From Cerrena zonata (lineage: Eukaryota; Basidiomycota; Agaricomycetes; Polyporales; Cerrenaceae), in assembly GCA_038087015.1 (NCBI GenBank), contig JASBNA010000063.1:1-64000 (forward strand): a stretch of DNA of 64,000 bases, written 5' to 3'. The translations under genes and the position numbers were made by a program. The notes beneath the pieces were generated by a model. That model ran no database searches and was not told the origin of the DNA. It saw nothing but the letters and a program-made list of their open reading frames with translations. Shown here one piece after another: positions 10,308 to 19,275 of the stretch. The stretch's first letter is position 1, and the number at the start of each line of letters is the position of its first letter.

Positions 10308-11303
10308 TTAAAGATTCTTAGTTATTGGATAAAAATAAGGATGGTTCATTGCTTCTTGGGCAGTTAATCTTTCTTGATGATCGTATCTTAATAATTTATC
10401 GATTAAATCGAGGAATTCGTCTGAAACCAAATGTTGATTATTTTCATTAACAAATCTTACCCAGGGTCTTCTATTGTAGTAACCTAAATCTTCGTATTCG
10501 TCACTTAGAGTCAAGTTATATTTTTGTAAATATTTATGTAAATCATCTGAACCCAAGACTCTTACAATTTGAACCAATTGATCAGTGTTTGATTTACCAT
10601 GAAAGAAAGGTTCTTTTTTGAAAACCATTGAAGCAAACATACAACCATAAGACCATAAATCTAAAGAATAATCATAAAGTCGGAAATCAACTAATAATTC
10701 TGGACCTTTAAAATAACGAGAAGCAACTCTAACATTATATTCAGTACCCGGATGGTAATATTCAGCTAACCCCCAATCAATCAATCTAATTTTTTTATGT
10801 TCATGATCAATCATTACATTATGAGGTTTAACATCTCTATGCATAATACCCATTGAATGAGAAAAATCTAAAGCTTTTAATAACTCATACATATAATATC
10901 TAATATCATAATCAGTAAATGTAGGGTATAAAGTTCTGAAATCAATATTATCTATATGTTCAAAAATTAAACTTGGAGTTTTCAGTTGTGGTTCTCTCAC
11001 AATATCTAATAAACCAATTACATTTGGTCCACCAACTAAATTTTTCAAAATTGATATTTCTCTCTTAATCTTCTTTCTTTTAACCGGTTTTAATACCTTA
11101 ATAACTACTTTTTCTCCCCTAGTTAACTCTATTCCTAGAAAAACTTCGGAGTATTTCCCTCTTCCTAATTTTTTGATAATTTCATAGTTTTCTTGTCCGT
11201 TCCATTTTATATTAATATTTTCATAATCCCAATACGCTTGAGGTTTTGTTGCCAAAACATCAGCATACACCTTGGATACAGATGTCACAGTATGGTAAGA
11301 CAT
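10308..11303 (-). CDS. CKA1: Casein kinase 2 catalytic (alpha) subunit
   Basis: A 331-residue Ser/Thr kinase. Visible are the glycine loop GRGKYS (residues 48-53), the VIKV lysine at 69, a basic KRKKIKRE patch (75-82), the catalytic loop HRDVKPHN (155-162), and the CK2-specific DWG (176-178) in place of DFG. The [20 protein letters not shown] and KPW-like region resemble Cka1 more than Cka2, but the ~38-residue insert of S. cerevisiae Cka1 is absent. The holoenzyme acts in nucleus and cytoplasm on acidic-site substrates. Start is the ATG at 11303; the frame is open for 28 codons further but has no ATG and reads like a 5' UTR. A TCACGTGA octamer lies 327 bp upstream. Confidence 0.88.
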   Translation of the reverse strand: MSYHTVTSVSKVYADVLATKPQAYWDYENINIKWNGQENYEIIKKLGRGKYSEVFLGIELTRGEKVVIKVLKPVKRKKIKREISILKNLVGGPNVIGLLDIVREPQLKTPSLIFEHIDNIDFRTLYPTFTDYDIRYYMYELLKALDFSHSMGIMHRDVKPHNVMIDHEHKKIRLIDWGLAEYYHPGTEYNVRVASRYFKGPELLVDFRLYDYSLDLWSYGCMFASMVFKKEPFFHGKSNTDQLVQIVRVLGSDDLHKYLQKYNLTLSDEYEDLGYYNRRPWVRFVNENNQHLVSDEFLDLIDKLLRYDHQERLTAQEAMNHPYFYPITKNL

Positions 11304-11550
11304 TGCTGTTTGTCTTCGTTTATTGGAAATATAGCAAATAAATACGGATAATATTAATACAATTAAAATCCGATCTAATCTAATCAACCTAATCTTGAAC
11401 GTTATACAACTTGAAACAGGTTTAGCAGAAAAAACTAAAGTACTTCAAACTCTCTAGCCAAACCCTGGTGAAGAACGAAAGAAAGTGGGAGGTTGGATTA
11501 AGATAACAATTGTTGATATATTGTCTTATGGTTAATTTTTGGGTTTTTTG

Positions 11551-11576
11551 TTTTTTTTTTTTTTTTTTTTTTTTTT
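11551..11576. repeat. Poly(dT) tract, 26 bases
   Basis: Uninterrupted T run in the CKA1 promoter, about 250 bp upstream of the ATG and 53 bp from the TCACGTGA octamer. Probably a nucleosome-depleting element. Confidence 0.75.
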
Positions 11577-11629
11577 ATTGTTCTTCGTTGAAAGTGGAGC
11601 CCCCCGTAAAAAGACAATTTGACTAACGG

Positions 11630-11637
11630 TCACGTGA
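11630..11637. promoter_or_regulatory. TCACGTGA octamer (Cbf1-type E-box)
   Basis: Perfect palindromic TCACGTGA. In yeasts this is the preferred site of the bHLH factor Cbf1 and related proteins. It lies 327 bp upstream of CKA1. The same octamer recurs at 53991 and 55641 in this window. Confidence 0.55.
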
Positions 11638-11718
11638 GCAAGATGGAGCTTTCGCGACCCGTACCTACGGTTTATGGCTGCAATTACTTACAATAAGCAT
11701 TTGTGTATTACTAGATAA

Positions 11719-13104
11719 TTATATTTTCATGTTGCCAAAGGACCCGCCGAGCTTGTCGAGGGCAGAGGACTGTTTCATTTTACGTCTTCTTGCCGCGGCT
11801 TTACCTTTGGAGACCGAGTCTGCAGCTTCTTGAAGTCTTTTATGCTCTTCGTCCTTCTTAACCAATTTACGGCCTCCGCTTTCCAATTCGTAGTTGTCTA
11901 AGAAGTCGTCCAACATGCCTTCCAAGTCGCCTCTTTCTTTGGACATGTCAAACTCCTCATACTGGTCGTCGTCTTCCTTTTCGAATTTTTTGGAGAGTTG
12001 TTCGTAACGATCATCAAGAAGGGTGAGGCCCTCGGTACGGAATAATGCAGATGAAGACATGGAAAACGAGGTGGTATCGGTCATGGCTCCCTTTTTCTTT
12101 CTTAATTTTGTTTTTGAGACTTTTTTATCGTTAACAGGTAGTTCAGCCAAGACGTCATCTTCTTCATCTTCGAATTCATCGTCAGAATCCCAATCATTAG
12201 GTTTGTTTTTCAGTTGTGCTTTGAATTTCATGAAATCTTTTTCCCATCCAGTGTTTAAAACCGGAGCTTCTATTTCGTCGTCTTTTATTGCAGCCTCCAA
12301 CTCTTCAGGAGCTTCTCCTTCATTATATGCATGTTCTGGTTCTTCGAAATTATCTGATTCGTATTTTGCATTATACTCATCTTCGTAGTTGTCCAAGTCC
12401 CATTCGTCATAGTTTTCGTCATAATCATCGTAATACTGATCGGCATCAGACCCATAATAAAAATCATCTTCGTCTTCAACTTCTCCTGATTGTAATAAAG
12501 TAGCAAATATATCGTCATCGTCCATTTCTGCTTCTTCACTCTTCTTCTTTTCTTGGTCAATAAGATATGCTTCGTCTTCTAAAGCTTCTAAGATTTCTCT
12601 TAATCTAGGATCTAGATCAGGATTCAATCCTCTGAATTCCTCAGGAATGTTTTCATACGCATCGTACTCGACATGACGTTTACTTTCTGACGGTAATTGA
12701 TCTTTGAACAAGTCTTCAACCTTCATTTTAGGTTTTTCCTTTTTCTCATTGGCCTCTATGAAAACTGCATCCTGATTTTTACCTATAGGTTTCAAATGTT
12801 GCATATAATCATATTTGGAGTCATCAAAATAAACCCCATATTGGGCAGCCAACCCTTCGTTGGCTCTCACGGCTTGTACTTCTTCCGGCTTGAGCTTCGA
12901 CATCAACTCTTCAGTAGAGTATATTCTTTTTTTGGCATTTTCGTTTGTTAATTGGGGTACTTTTTCATTTTTTTTGGACTTACCCACTGGCACAAGCACA
13001 TGTTGCAGGGCATCTTCATCGAAATAACGAGAGTCATCGTGTGCTCTGTTCACAATACTGAAAGTCTGGGCCGACTTCTTATCAAATCTTCTTCTAGGTG
13101 GCAT
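11719..13104 (-). CDS. LTV1: Ltv1, 40S ribosomal subunit assembly factor
   Basis: A 461-residue acidic protein. The N-terminus (PPRRRFDKKSAQTFSIVNRA, then QHVLVPVG) is the Ltv1 family signature; long Asp/Glu stretches occupy the middle and a basic helix (KGKAAARRRKMKQ) the C-terminus. Ltv1 binds pre-40S particles, occupies the Rps3/Rps10/Rps20 beak region and must be phosphorylated (by casein kinase 1 in S. cerevisiae) for release. Length matches the S. cerevisiae protein (~463). The start ATG is the first in frame. An AAAAATTT-GCGATGA composite at 13153-13167 in its promoter resembles RRPE plus PAC, fitting ribosome-biogenesis co-regulation. Confidence 0.93.
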   Translation of the reverse strand: MPPRRRFDKKSAQTFSIVNRAHDDSRYFDEDALQHVLVPVGKSKKNEKVPQLTNENAKKRIYSTEELMSKLKPEEVQAVRANEGLAAQYGVYFDDSKYDYMQHLKPIGKNQDAVFIEANEKKEKPKMKVEDLFKDQLPSESKRHVEYDAYENIPEEFRGLNPDLDPRLREILEALEDEAYLIDQEKKKSEEAEMDDDDIFATLLQSGEVEDEDDFYYGSDADQYYDDYDENYDEWDLDNYEDEYNAKYESDNFEEPEHAYNEGEAPEELEAAIKDDEIEAPVLNTGWEKDFMKFKAQLKNKPNDWDSDDEFEDEEDDVLAELPVNDKKVSKTKLRKKKGAMTDTTSFSMSSSALFRTEGLTLLDDRYEQLSKKFEKEDDDQYEEFDMSKERGDLEGMLDDFLDNYELESGGRKLVKKDEEHKRLQEAADSVSKGKAAARRRKMKQSSALDKLGGSFGNMKI

Positions 13105-13152
13105 TACTGGTTGTAGAAAAGAACGTATTAACTACTTAAAGATAAAAAAAAA

Positions 13153-13167
13153 AAAAATTTGCGATGA
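13153..13167. promoter_or_regulatory. RRPE/PAC-like composite of LTV1
   Basis: AAAAATTT directly joined to GCGATGA, about 50-60 bp upstream of the LTV1 ATG. RRPE (AAAAATTT) and PAC (GCGATGAG) are the two classic motifs of yeast ribosome-biogenesis promoters. The last PAC base differs (T instead of G). Confidence 0.5.
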
Positions 13168-13186
13168 TGTCTACAAAGGTCCATAC

Positions 13187-13211
13187 AAAAAAAAAAAAAA
13201 AAAAAAAAAAA
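13187..13211. repeat. Poly(dA) tract, 25 bases
   Basis: Uninterrupted A run between the LTV1 promoter motif and the 3' end of the MATE gene. Confidence 0.75.
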
Positions 13212-13274
13212 GTAGTTATTGCGAAATTCTATAAAATATACGTATAAGTCAGAGTTTAAGTAAGATTACAAGGA

Positions 13275-14690
13275 TCAAGCATGTCTTTCAAGGGCTTCTA
13301 TTAGAATATCATTCCAGTTACTTTTGCAGATCAAAATGACTTGGGAGGAAGCTAAAAAGAACACTCCAATAAGCAAGCCGCACCACAAACCGTAGATCTC
13401 CCAGCCAAAGACGAAAGCTAATATGTAGCCAATAGGCAATGCCACAAGGTAGTAGGCAGTTAAGTTTAGAATTGAGCCGATCCGCTGTCTGCCTTGACCA
13501 CGTAAAACACCGGCAGCCAAAACATTGACCGAGTCTGAAAGCTGGTTGATGCCCACTAAGATTAAGATGTGATTACTGATTTTTTTAACCGGATCAGAAT
13601 CAGTAAAGATTGACGAAAAAATTGAACGACCGAAGATGATTAAACTAAAGTTGAATACACCGACAATGGCTGCAAAAATAATTGATAGTCTCACCACAGT
13701 GATGGCAGCATCAACGTTTCTCAGACCAACAAAATGTCCAATACGAGTCAGAAAAGCTACTGAAACAGCAAAGGGAAGTTGAAACGATAATGAACCAACG
13801 GTGGAAGAAATTGATTGAGCAGCCAAGGCATCGGTGCCAAAGTAAGCAGCAAGAATAGTTAATACTTCAAAAGCAAGATACTCTGCCATTACCATCACCA
13901 CTCCAGGAACGGCAAGTTGGAGAATCGGCATCCAGTTAGAGAAAGCGTTGCGAGGCTCAAACCCACCCCAACATTGCTTACCATCGATGAAACAAACATA
14001 TAAAAGCATCATCAAACATATAAACCAAAAAATAATGACAATTGACCAGGATGCACCAATAAACCCCAAGCCTAAAGTCGGATGCCAAACCAATACCCAA
14101 TTGAGAATGATATTTAAAGGACATGCAATTAATAAAATATAAAGACTTACGTTATAAAGGTGCTGTGCTTGTAAAAACCTTTTACCAGTTTCCATGAAAA
14201 CCAAAGCTGGAGCTGCAAGAATAGAAACCCTTAAAAAATCTTGACACATTAATGCTAATTCCCCATCTTTAACCAAAAAGGTAAGAATGGCTCCAGAATA
14301 CCACCAGATGAAAGAAAGCGGGAACACCGTAACCGTAAGCATCATAAGAGAACATCTTTGGAAATATAGCCCTACATTATGAGGTTTATTTTGACCAAAT
14401 GCTTGGGAACAAAGCGAATCCAAGGAAGTAGCCATCCCCTGATACACCGATAATCCCGTTATATTGAACGTACATATAGCCAACGAGCATGCTGCTAATT
14501 CGGTCGAGCCCAATTTCCCGCATGCAAATATAGAAGTCACCGGTAGAAGAAATTGAAGTAAAAAGGCCACTATCAACGGAAACGATGCCGATAATATGTA
14601 TGTGAATTCTTGCTTGGTTGATACCAACTCCTTATCTATGGAACTGTACTCTGGCCCTTCGCCAGCCAAAATTGGTGTCACCTCAGACAT
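13275..14690 (-). CDS. MATE-family cation/drug antiporter
   Basis: A 471-residue polytopic membrane protein with about 12 hydrophobic segments in two homologous halves. MATE motifs are visible: an early Pro/Gln-containing helix, GMATSLDSLCSQAFGQNKPHNVG after TM2, and the GVLRGQGRQRIGS loop with a following Asn/Tyr-rich helix in the second half. Fungal MATE proteins (such as S. cerevisiae Erc1) export organic cations, drugs or ethionine using ion gradients, at the plasma or vacuolar membrane; the substrate here is unknown. It is shorter than Erc1 (581) because it lacks a long N-terminal tail. The promoter holds a perfect four-copy CGG-N5-CGG array at 14832-14863, which suggests control by a zinc-cluster factor. 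Confidence 0.9.
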   Translation of the reverse strand: MSEVTPILAGEGPEYSSIDKELVSTKQEFTYILSASFPLIVAFLLQFLLPVTSIFACGKLGSTELAACSLAICTFNITGLSVYQGMATSLDSLCSQAFGQNKPHNVGLYFQRCSLMMLTVTVFPLSFIWWYSGAILTFLVKDGELALMCQDFLRVSILAAPALVFMETGKRFLQAQHLYNVSLYILLIACPLNIILNWVLVWHPTLGLGFIGASWSIVIIFWFICLMMLLYVCFIDGKQCWGGFEPRNAFSNWMPILQLAVPGVVMVMAEYLAFEVLTILAAYFGTDALAAQSISSTVGSLSFQLPFAVSVAFLTRIGHFVGLRNVDAAITVVRLSIIFAAIVGVFNFSLIIFGRSIFSSIFTDSDPVKKISNHILILVGINQLSDSVNVLAAGVLRGQGRQRIGSILNLTAYYLVALPIGYILAFVFGWEIYGLWCGLLIGVFFLASSQVILICKSNWNDILIEALERHA

Positions 14691-14700
14691 GTCTTAATAA

Positions 14701-14768
14701 GATCAATAAACCACCAATAAATCAATAAATCAATAAACCAATAAATCAATAAATCAATCAATAAATCA
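14701..14768. repeat. Short tandem repeat, AATCAATA-type
   Basis: About 68 bp of near-perfect 8-base units (AAATCAAT with variants such as AAACCAAT) just upstream of the MATE ATG, in its 5' UTR or core promoter. Probably a microsatellite that varies between strains. Confidence 0.7.
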
Positions 14769-14831
14769 TCAGAAGGAAACAGAAGACCTTAAAAGCCTTT
14801 TTTGATAGAAAAAACTTGTTCGCGTTTTAAG

Positions 14832-14863
14832 ACGGAATTACGGAATCACGGAATCACGGAATT
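14832..14863. promoter_or_regulatory. Four-copy ACGGAATY tandem array
   Basis: Four exact 8-base units, ACGGAATT, ACGGAATC, ACGGAATC, ACGGAATT, giving CGG triplets spaced by five bases in direct orientation. CGG triplets are half sites of Zn2Cys6 factors. The array is 142-173 bp upstream of the MATE exporter start and just past the PIH1 stop. Confidence 0.45.
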
Positions 14864-14892
14864 TAGTAACATTGACCGATGAGACTAACAGT

Positions 14893-15855
14893 TTATATGA
14901 AGAACTTGAAAGTATGGGAACCTTTAAGGTGGAAACACTTAGCGGATGTAGAATTGGATGCTTTGATGGGGACGAGAAGTTGGTTTGAGCTGCCGCCGTC
15001 AAAGTACTGGTTTGGATTGCTGTTTTCAATCACCAACTGGTCATGGTCCAACCAGGCTTTCACTTTTGTTGGGTCCAATTGTTCAGATTGCACCGTCACT
15101 AGCTGTTTGTCAGTGTTGTATAAAGGAGGGTAGCTTAGCACGAAGTGGACTCTCTGTTTCATGGCGGGTTCAATTTTCTGCTCGACTTTAGGAGCCTTAG
15201 GGGCTTCCGTAATTTTCATGTCGTTGATCTCTTCAATCAAAGGTTTGTTTTGATCACTGTTATTGATATTCATCAAGTCTGGCAATTGGCCAGGGTCTTC
15301 CTCGTTTGAGTTTTCGTCCTTGAGTTCCTCAATCAATCCCAAGGTTTCATTTGCTTTCAATTGCTGCAATTTTTTTTGTAATCCCCCTTCGGTCAATTCG
15401 CTTTGTTTAATCTGGGTTTGGGATAACTCTCCCTTGCTTAACATCTTGGGTATACTGTACTCGCGCTCCAAGGTCAACTCGTACATCATTTCAACTGCCT
15501 CAATGCACCATTCAATCAAGATTGATCTCAAATCAACGTTAGTTTGACACCACTGGAAACTCTTTTCATTTATGCAACAGTCATAGACAAAACTCGGCTG
15601 TCCCTTCTTGTCACGGTCTTGCTTCTCATTCGACACGATCAATGGGATCTCCCATTCATTCTTAATGATTAAGGGGAAAACTATACTAGGATCAAATGCA
15701 ATGGCAGGTCGTGGCACCTGGTTATCGTGACAAACATTGATGAACACTTTTGTAGAAACCCCGTACTTGAAGGGTTCTCGTGATTCAAGTATCTTGGTCT
15801 TAACCACAAACCCTGGTTTAGGAGCGAGAGTTATTGATCCTTGTATTTCCTCCAT
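14893..15855 (-). CDS. PIH1: PIH1/Nop17, R2TP complex subunit
   Basis: A 320-residue protein. The N-terminal PIH1 domain (~residues 5-150) includes VFINVCHD, an IPLIVS strand and the basic KKGQ region used to bind acidic phosphopeptides. A charged linker (~155-225) leads to a C-terminal CS-like beta domain (~230-320) expected to bind Tah1. R2TP (Rvb1, Rvb2, Tah1, Pih1) works with Hsp90 in box C/D snoRNP, RNA polymerase and PIKK assembly. Length is near S. cerevisiae Pih1 (344). It is divergent from BPL1, with about 250 bp between the two starts that contain a 21-base T tract. Confidence 0.85.
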   Translation of the reverse strand: MEEIQGSITLAPKPGFVVKTKILESREPFKYGVSTKVFINVCHDNQVPRPAIAFDPSIVFPLIIKNEWEIPLIVSNEKQDRDKKGQPSFVYDCCINEKSFQWCQTNVDLRSILIEWCIEAVEMMYELTLEREYSIPKMLSKGELSQTQIKQSELTEGGLQKKLQQLKANETLGLIEELKDENSNEEDPGQLPDLMNINNSDQNKPLIEEINDMKITEAPKAPKVEQKIEPAMKQRVHFVLSYPPLYNTDKQLVTVQSEQLDPTKVKAWLDHDQLVIENSNPNQYFDGGSSNQLLVPIKASNSTSAKCFHLKGSHTFKFFI

Positions 15856-15896
15856 TGAGTTTGCCTGAAGATGATTTAATGATGATTCTTTCAGAA

Positions 15897-15917
15897 TTTT
15901 TTTTTTTTTTTTTTTTT
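15897..15917. repeat. Poly(dT) tract, 21 bases
   Basis: Uninterrupted T run in the shared PIH1/BPL1 promoter, followed by further T-rich sequence to about 15937. Confidence 0.75.
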
Positions 15918-16106
15918 CAATTTTTTCAATTTTTTTTTGTCCCGTACACCGACTCTTTTAACGTGAACGAAAAACATAAGGAAGAACCCCATGAGTCAAC
16001 TTGAGTCATTGGCCAATCACTGAAATTTTGTGAGAGGTTTCTTCGTATCGAGTATTGATTTCTGCCCATCATTTGGTCTTCTTTCTCGACAGTTGTTAAA
16101 AGAAAT

Positions 16107-18090
16107 ATGAATGTCCTCGTTTATTCCGGTCCGGGGACCACCATTGAAAGTGTTAAACACTGTGTTGAGTCATTGAAGCTTCATTTATCCCCCTTTTATG
16201 CAGTAATCCCAGTGACCGATACCGTAATATTAAATGAACCATGGATGTTCAAAACAAGTGCTCTTGTCATTCCAGGAGGTGCTGATTTACCGTATTGTAA
16301 ACTACTTAATGGTAATGGTAATGAAAGAATTAAGAAATTTGTTAAACTGGGAGGGAAAGTATATTGGCTTTTGTGCTGGTGCTTATTATGCTTCTAAAAG
16401 ATGTGAATTTGAAGTTGGATCCCCGTTAGAAGTTACCGGTAATCGTGAATTACAATTTTTCCCAGGAACGAAACAGGGTTGTGCTTATAAAGGGTTTGTT
16501 TATGAATCTCATCAAGGTGCAAGAGCAACTCCTTTAACTGTGAATAAATGTGTCTTATCAAAGTGCTCAAATACCGTTTATAATTATTATAATGGTGGGG
16601 GTGTATTTTTAAATGCTCTGAGTCACCGTGGAGTTGAAGTTTTAGCAAGGTATTCAGAATCTCTTGATATTGAAGATGATGATAAAGCTGCAGTGATTTA
16701 TTGTAAATATGGTAAAGGTGATGTTCTTCTTTCTGGAACCCATCCTGAATTTACTGCTTCGCTTATGAGACCGACCGATTCCCATGCCCAACATATCTGC
16801 GATACATTGAAAGATCAAGATATAGAAACTAATAGAAAATTATTTCTCCAACAATGTCTAATGAAGTTAGGTCTTCGTGTCAATGAAGACTTGAACATTT
16901 CAATACCGAAGACAACTCCAATTTATTTATCATCTTTCCAGCAGAATAAAGCTTCGGATTTGGTTAAGTCATTGAAAAACAACCTTGATTTTGTCAATGG
17001 GAATACTTTGGAAGATAATACTGATACTTTTGTTTTTCACGATGATGCATTTATGGATGAAGAAGAATCTGACGTCACCAATATTCAGGTATGCTCTGAG
17101 CTTCCAGATAATAAACTCACTCCTTATTTCAATATGAAAGATTACTATAATCATCTTGAAGAATTGTTTAAATCGGAACCAATTGGTGACTTTGGATCCT
17201 ATTTGGGTTATGGTGAAGTAGTTACATCTACAAATGCTTTGTTAGAGTCTAATCCTCAATTATTACGCCACTTACCCAATGGATTTACCTTCACCGCTAC
17301 CACTCAGGTCGCTGGTCGTGGAAGAGGTGGGAACGTTTGGATCAATCCTAAAGGTGTCATGGCCTCATCAGTATTATTCAAAATGCCCTCAGGATCTTCA
17401 ATTGTAACTTTGCAATATTTATGTGGATTAGCAATGATTGAAGCTATTTTAAGTTACGGAAGCGATAAACCTGGCGAAGGTATAGGATATGAGGATATGC
17501 CCATCAAACTTAAATGGCCTAATGATATCTACGCCCTTAAAACTGAATTCTATAAAGACATCAATGATAAAAACATTTTTAACGAAACAGTGGAAGGTGA
17601 CGATCAAAAATATGCTAAAATTTCAGGAGCTCTTGTCAATTCACAATATTTAGATAAAACATTCCATCTAGTCTGGGGTTGTGGTGTTAATGTATCCAAT
17701 TTTGCCCCAACTACTTCCCTTAATATGGTTTTAAATCGCTTAAATGAACTCAGACAAGAAAAACATTTGGAACCTTTACCACCTTATCAACATGAAAAAT
17801 TATTGGCCAAACTAATGTTCATCCTTGACAAGTTCTATAATGTCTTCCTCAAATCAGGTTTGGCACCTTTCCTACCATTATACTACAAAAGATGGTTTCA
17901 TAGTGAACAGAAAGTTAAAGTTGATGTTGAAGGGTCTGGCAGAAATCTTCGTACCTGTGTGATCAAAGGTATCACTTCCGACTACGGCCTATTAATTGCC
18001 CAAGATACAAACACTGGCGAACGCTTAGAATTGCAACCCGACGGTAACTCCTTTGACATTTTTAAAGGTTTAGTATATAGAAAAGGTTAG
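16107..18090 (+). CDS. BPL1: Biotin-protein ligase, with internal +1 frameshift
   Basis: Biotin:apoprotein ligase, which makes biotinyl-AMP and transfers biotin to acetyl-CoA and pyruvate carboxylases. The gene is in two frames: 16107 to about 16359 encodes the N-terminus (MNVLVYSGPGTT, then PGGADLPY), and the next frame runs from about 16360 to 18090 (YIGFCAGAYYAS onward). The junction lies in GGGAAAG at 16353-16359. Ignoring one G there gives a continuous ~660-residue protein, close to S. cerevisiae Bpl1 (690), with the family sequence GGK-YIGFCAG intact. The N-terminal half is amidotransferase-like; the catalytic half has GRGRGGN near 17313 and KWPND at 17512-17526. Either a base error, a true null allele or +1 recoding is possible. 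The gene is essential in yeast, so a real null is unlikely. Confidence 0.9.
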
Positions 18091-18127
18091 TGTACATATA
18101 TTTTGACTGCGCAAAACTGTAGCACTG

Positions 18128-18149
18128 TTTTTTTTTTTTTTTTTTTTTT
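18128..18149. repeat. Poly(dT) tract, 22 bases
   Basis: T run in the 115-bp space between BPL1 and APC11; part of the APC11 promoter. Confidence 0.75.
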
Positions 18150-18205
18150 GCGTTTGAAAGAGTAAATAAATAGAATCAACCATTTCTTTTCTGACTTAAG
18201 TTTCA

Positions 18206-18619
18206 ATGAAAGTGAATATTATAGAGTGGCATGCTGTGAGTACGTGGCATTGGAAACTCACGAAAGATGGTGAAGAGGAGACGGGATACGTTGACGAACT
18301 CTGTGGGATTTGTCGTGTTGCATTCGATGGTACCTGCCCAAATTGTAAATATCCAGGTGAAGAATGTCCCCTTGTTTTAGGGGGAGGATGTTCACATAAC
18401 TTCCATCTTCATTGCATCTTGAAGTGGTTAGAACAGGATACATCCAAAGGATTGTGTCCTATGTGCAGACAGGTGTTTACGCCATCAAACGAAAAGGCTC
18501 CTGCTTTCATGGAATTGCAGAGCTTGATTGATGGCCATAGAGTTATGAGAGAAAGAATTCAAACAGAGGGAGAACCGGACTTTGAAGTGTTGGATGATCA
18601 GGCTGAAATGGAGAGCTGA
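18206..18619 (+). CDS. APC11: RING-H2 catalytic subunit of the APC/C
   Basis: A 137-residue RING-H2 protein. The zinc ligands are in the Apc11 pattern: C33 and C36 (CGIC), extra Cys at 44/47 and 54, C62-x-H64 with HxHC at 67-70, and CPMC at 84-87. The N-terminal MKVNIIEWHAVSTWHW is characteristic of the family, and W74 follows the LKW motif. Apc11 pairs with Apc2 to transfer ubiquitin to cyclins and securin in mitosis. The acidic C-terminal tail (after residue ~95) extends past the human length (84) and is shorter than S. cerevisiae (165). Start is the first ATG after the BPL1 stop. Confidence 0.95.
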   Translation: MKVNIIEWHAVSTWHWKLTKDGEEETGYVDELCGICRVAFDGTCPNCKYPGEECPLVLGGGCSHNFHLHCILKWLEQDTSKGLCPMCRQVFTPSNEKAPAFMELQSLIDGHRVMRERIQTEGEPDFEVLDDQAEMES

Positions 18620-19275
18620 GATCGTGTCTGAGGCATGTAAGAATCGATCTAAGTAATGGAATATCCATATCCAGAAGAAATCGATAAGTTTATATTCCGA
18701 ACACAGTCCTTTCTTGGCTGGCTAATTACAATTCGACGAAGCTATATCTAATTCAGAAACACAAAGAAGAAGCCAAACTATATCCATGCCAGAAACAAAA
18801 CGAAGAGGCCAGACTAAGCTAAACAAATAAAACAAACAAGCTCAACAGATAAGACAAACTAGCTAAACAAATAAAACAAGCAAGTTAAACAAATGAGCTA
18901 AATTTGATTAAGCAGGCTTGAACTTACATTTCTACAGATTATATAGGGTTCCGATTAAACCAAAGTTTAGGAAGATCAGGTATAAGAAGTCAGATCAAAG
19001 GATTTATATAGATTGTATATTAATTTGAATTATTAAGTTGCATGTATTAAGCTGATGTATTGAACCTTTTAGTGAATGTTAGCTAGATCAACATACACCA
19101 CTGACAATGGTATTATGGGAGCTTCAACTTGAATACATTGCATGTCAGCCTACTACTTTCACTATTAATCATTTCGTACCCGTACATTTTTCAAACGGTT
19201 TTTTTTTTTCAAGTTTTTCAGTTATTCAGTTTTTTTCAATAGTTTAAACAATACCATATATTCACCCGGTTTATT
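18620..19275. other. Intergenic region with degenerate repeats
   Basis: Between APC11 and COQ2. It contains an imperfect 36-bp tandem pair (18742-18813) and a following series of A-rich ~22-24 bp units (18817-18900). T-rich COQ2 promoter sequence follows near 19200-19240. No gene-like frame or tRNA seen. Confidence 0.5.
18742..18900. repeat. Degenerate tandem repeats
   Basis: Two adjacent 36-bp units beginning CTATATC (18742-18777 and 18778-18813) match at roughly three quarters of positions. They are followed by about four units built on CTAAACAAATAAAACAA. Purine/A-rich plus strand. Origin unknown; no coding potential seen. Confidence 0.55.

Larger units (their letters stand above)
11304..11718. 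other. Intergenic, CKA1 promoter
   Basis: Between the LTV1 stop and the CKA1 ATG, both genes on the minus strand. It contains a 26-base T tract (11551-11576) and a TCACGTGA octamer (11630-11637). Confidence 0.5.

Noticed and set aside
16340..16380. Intron as explanation for the BPL1 break
   Set aside because: GTATAT occurs at the junction, but no TACTAAC branch point or AG follows without removing the conserved YIGFCAG sequence.
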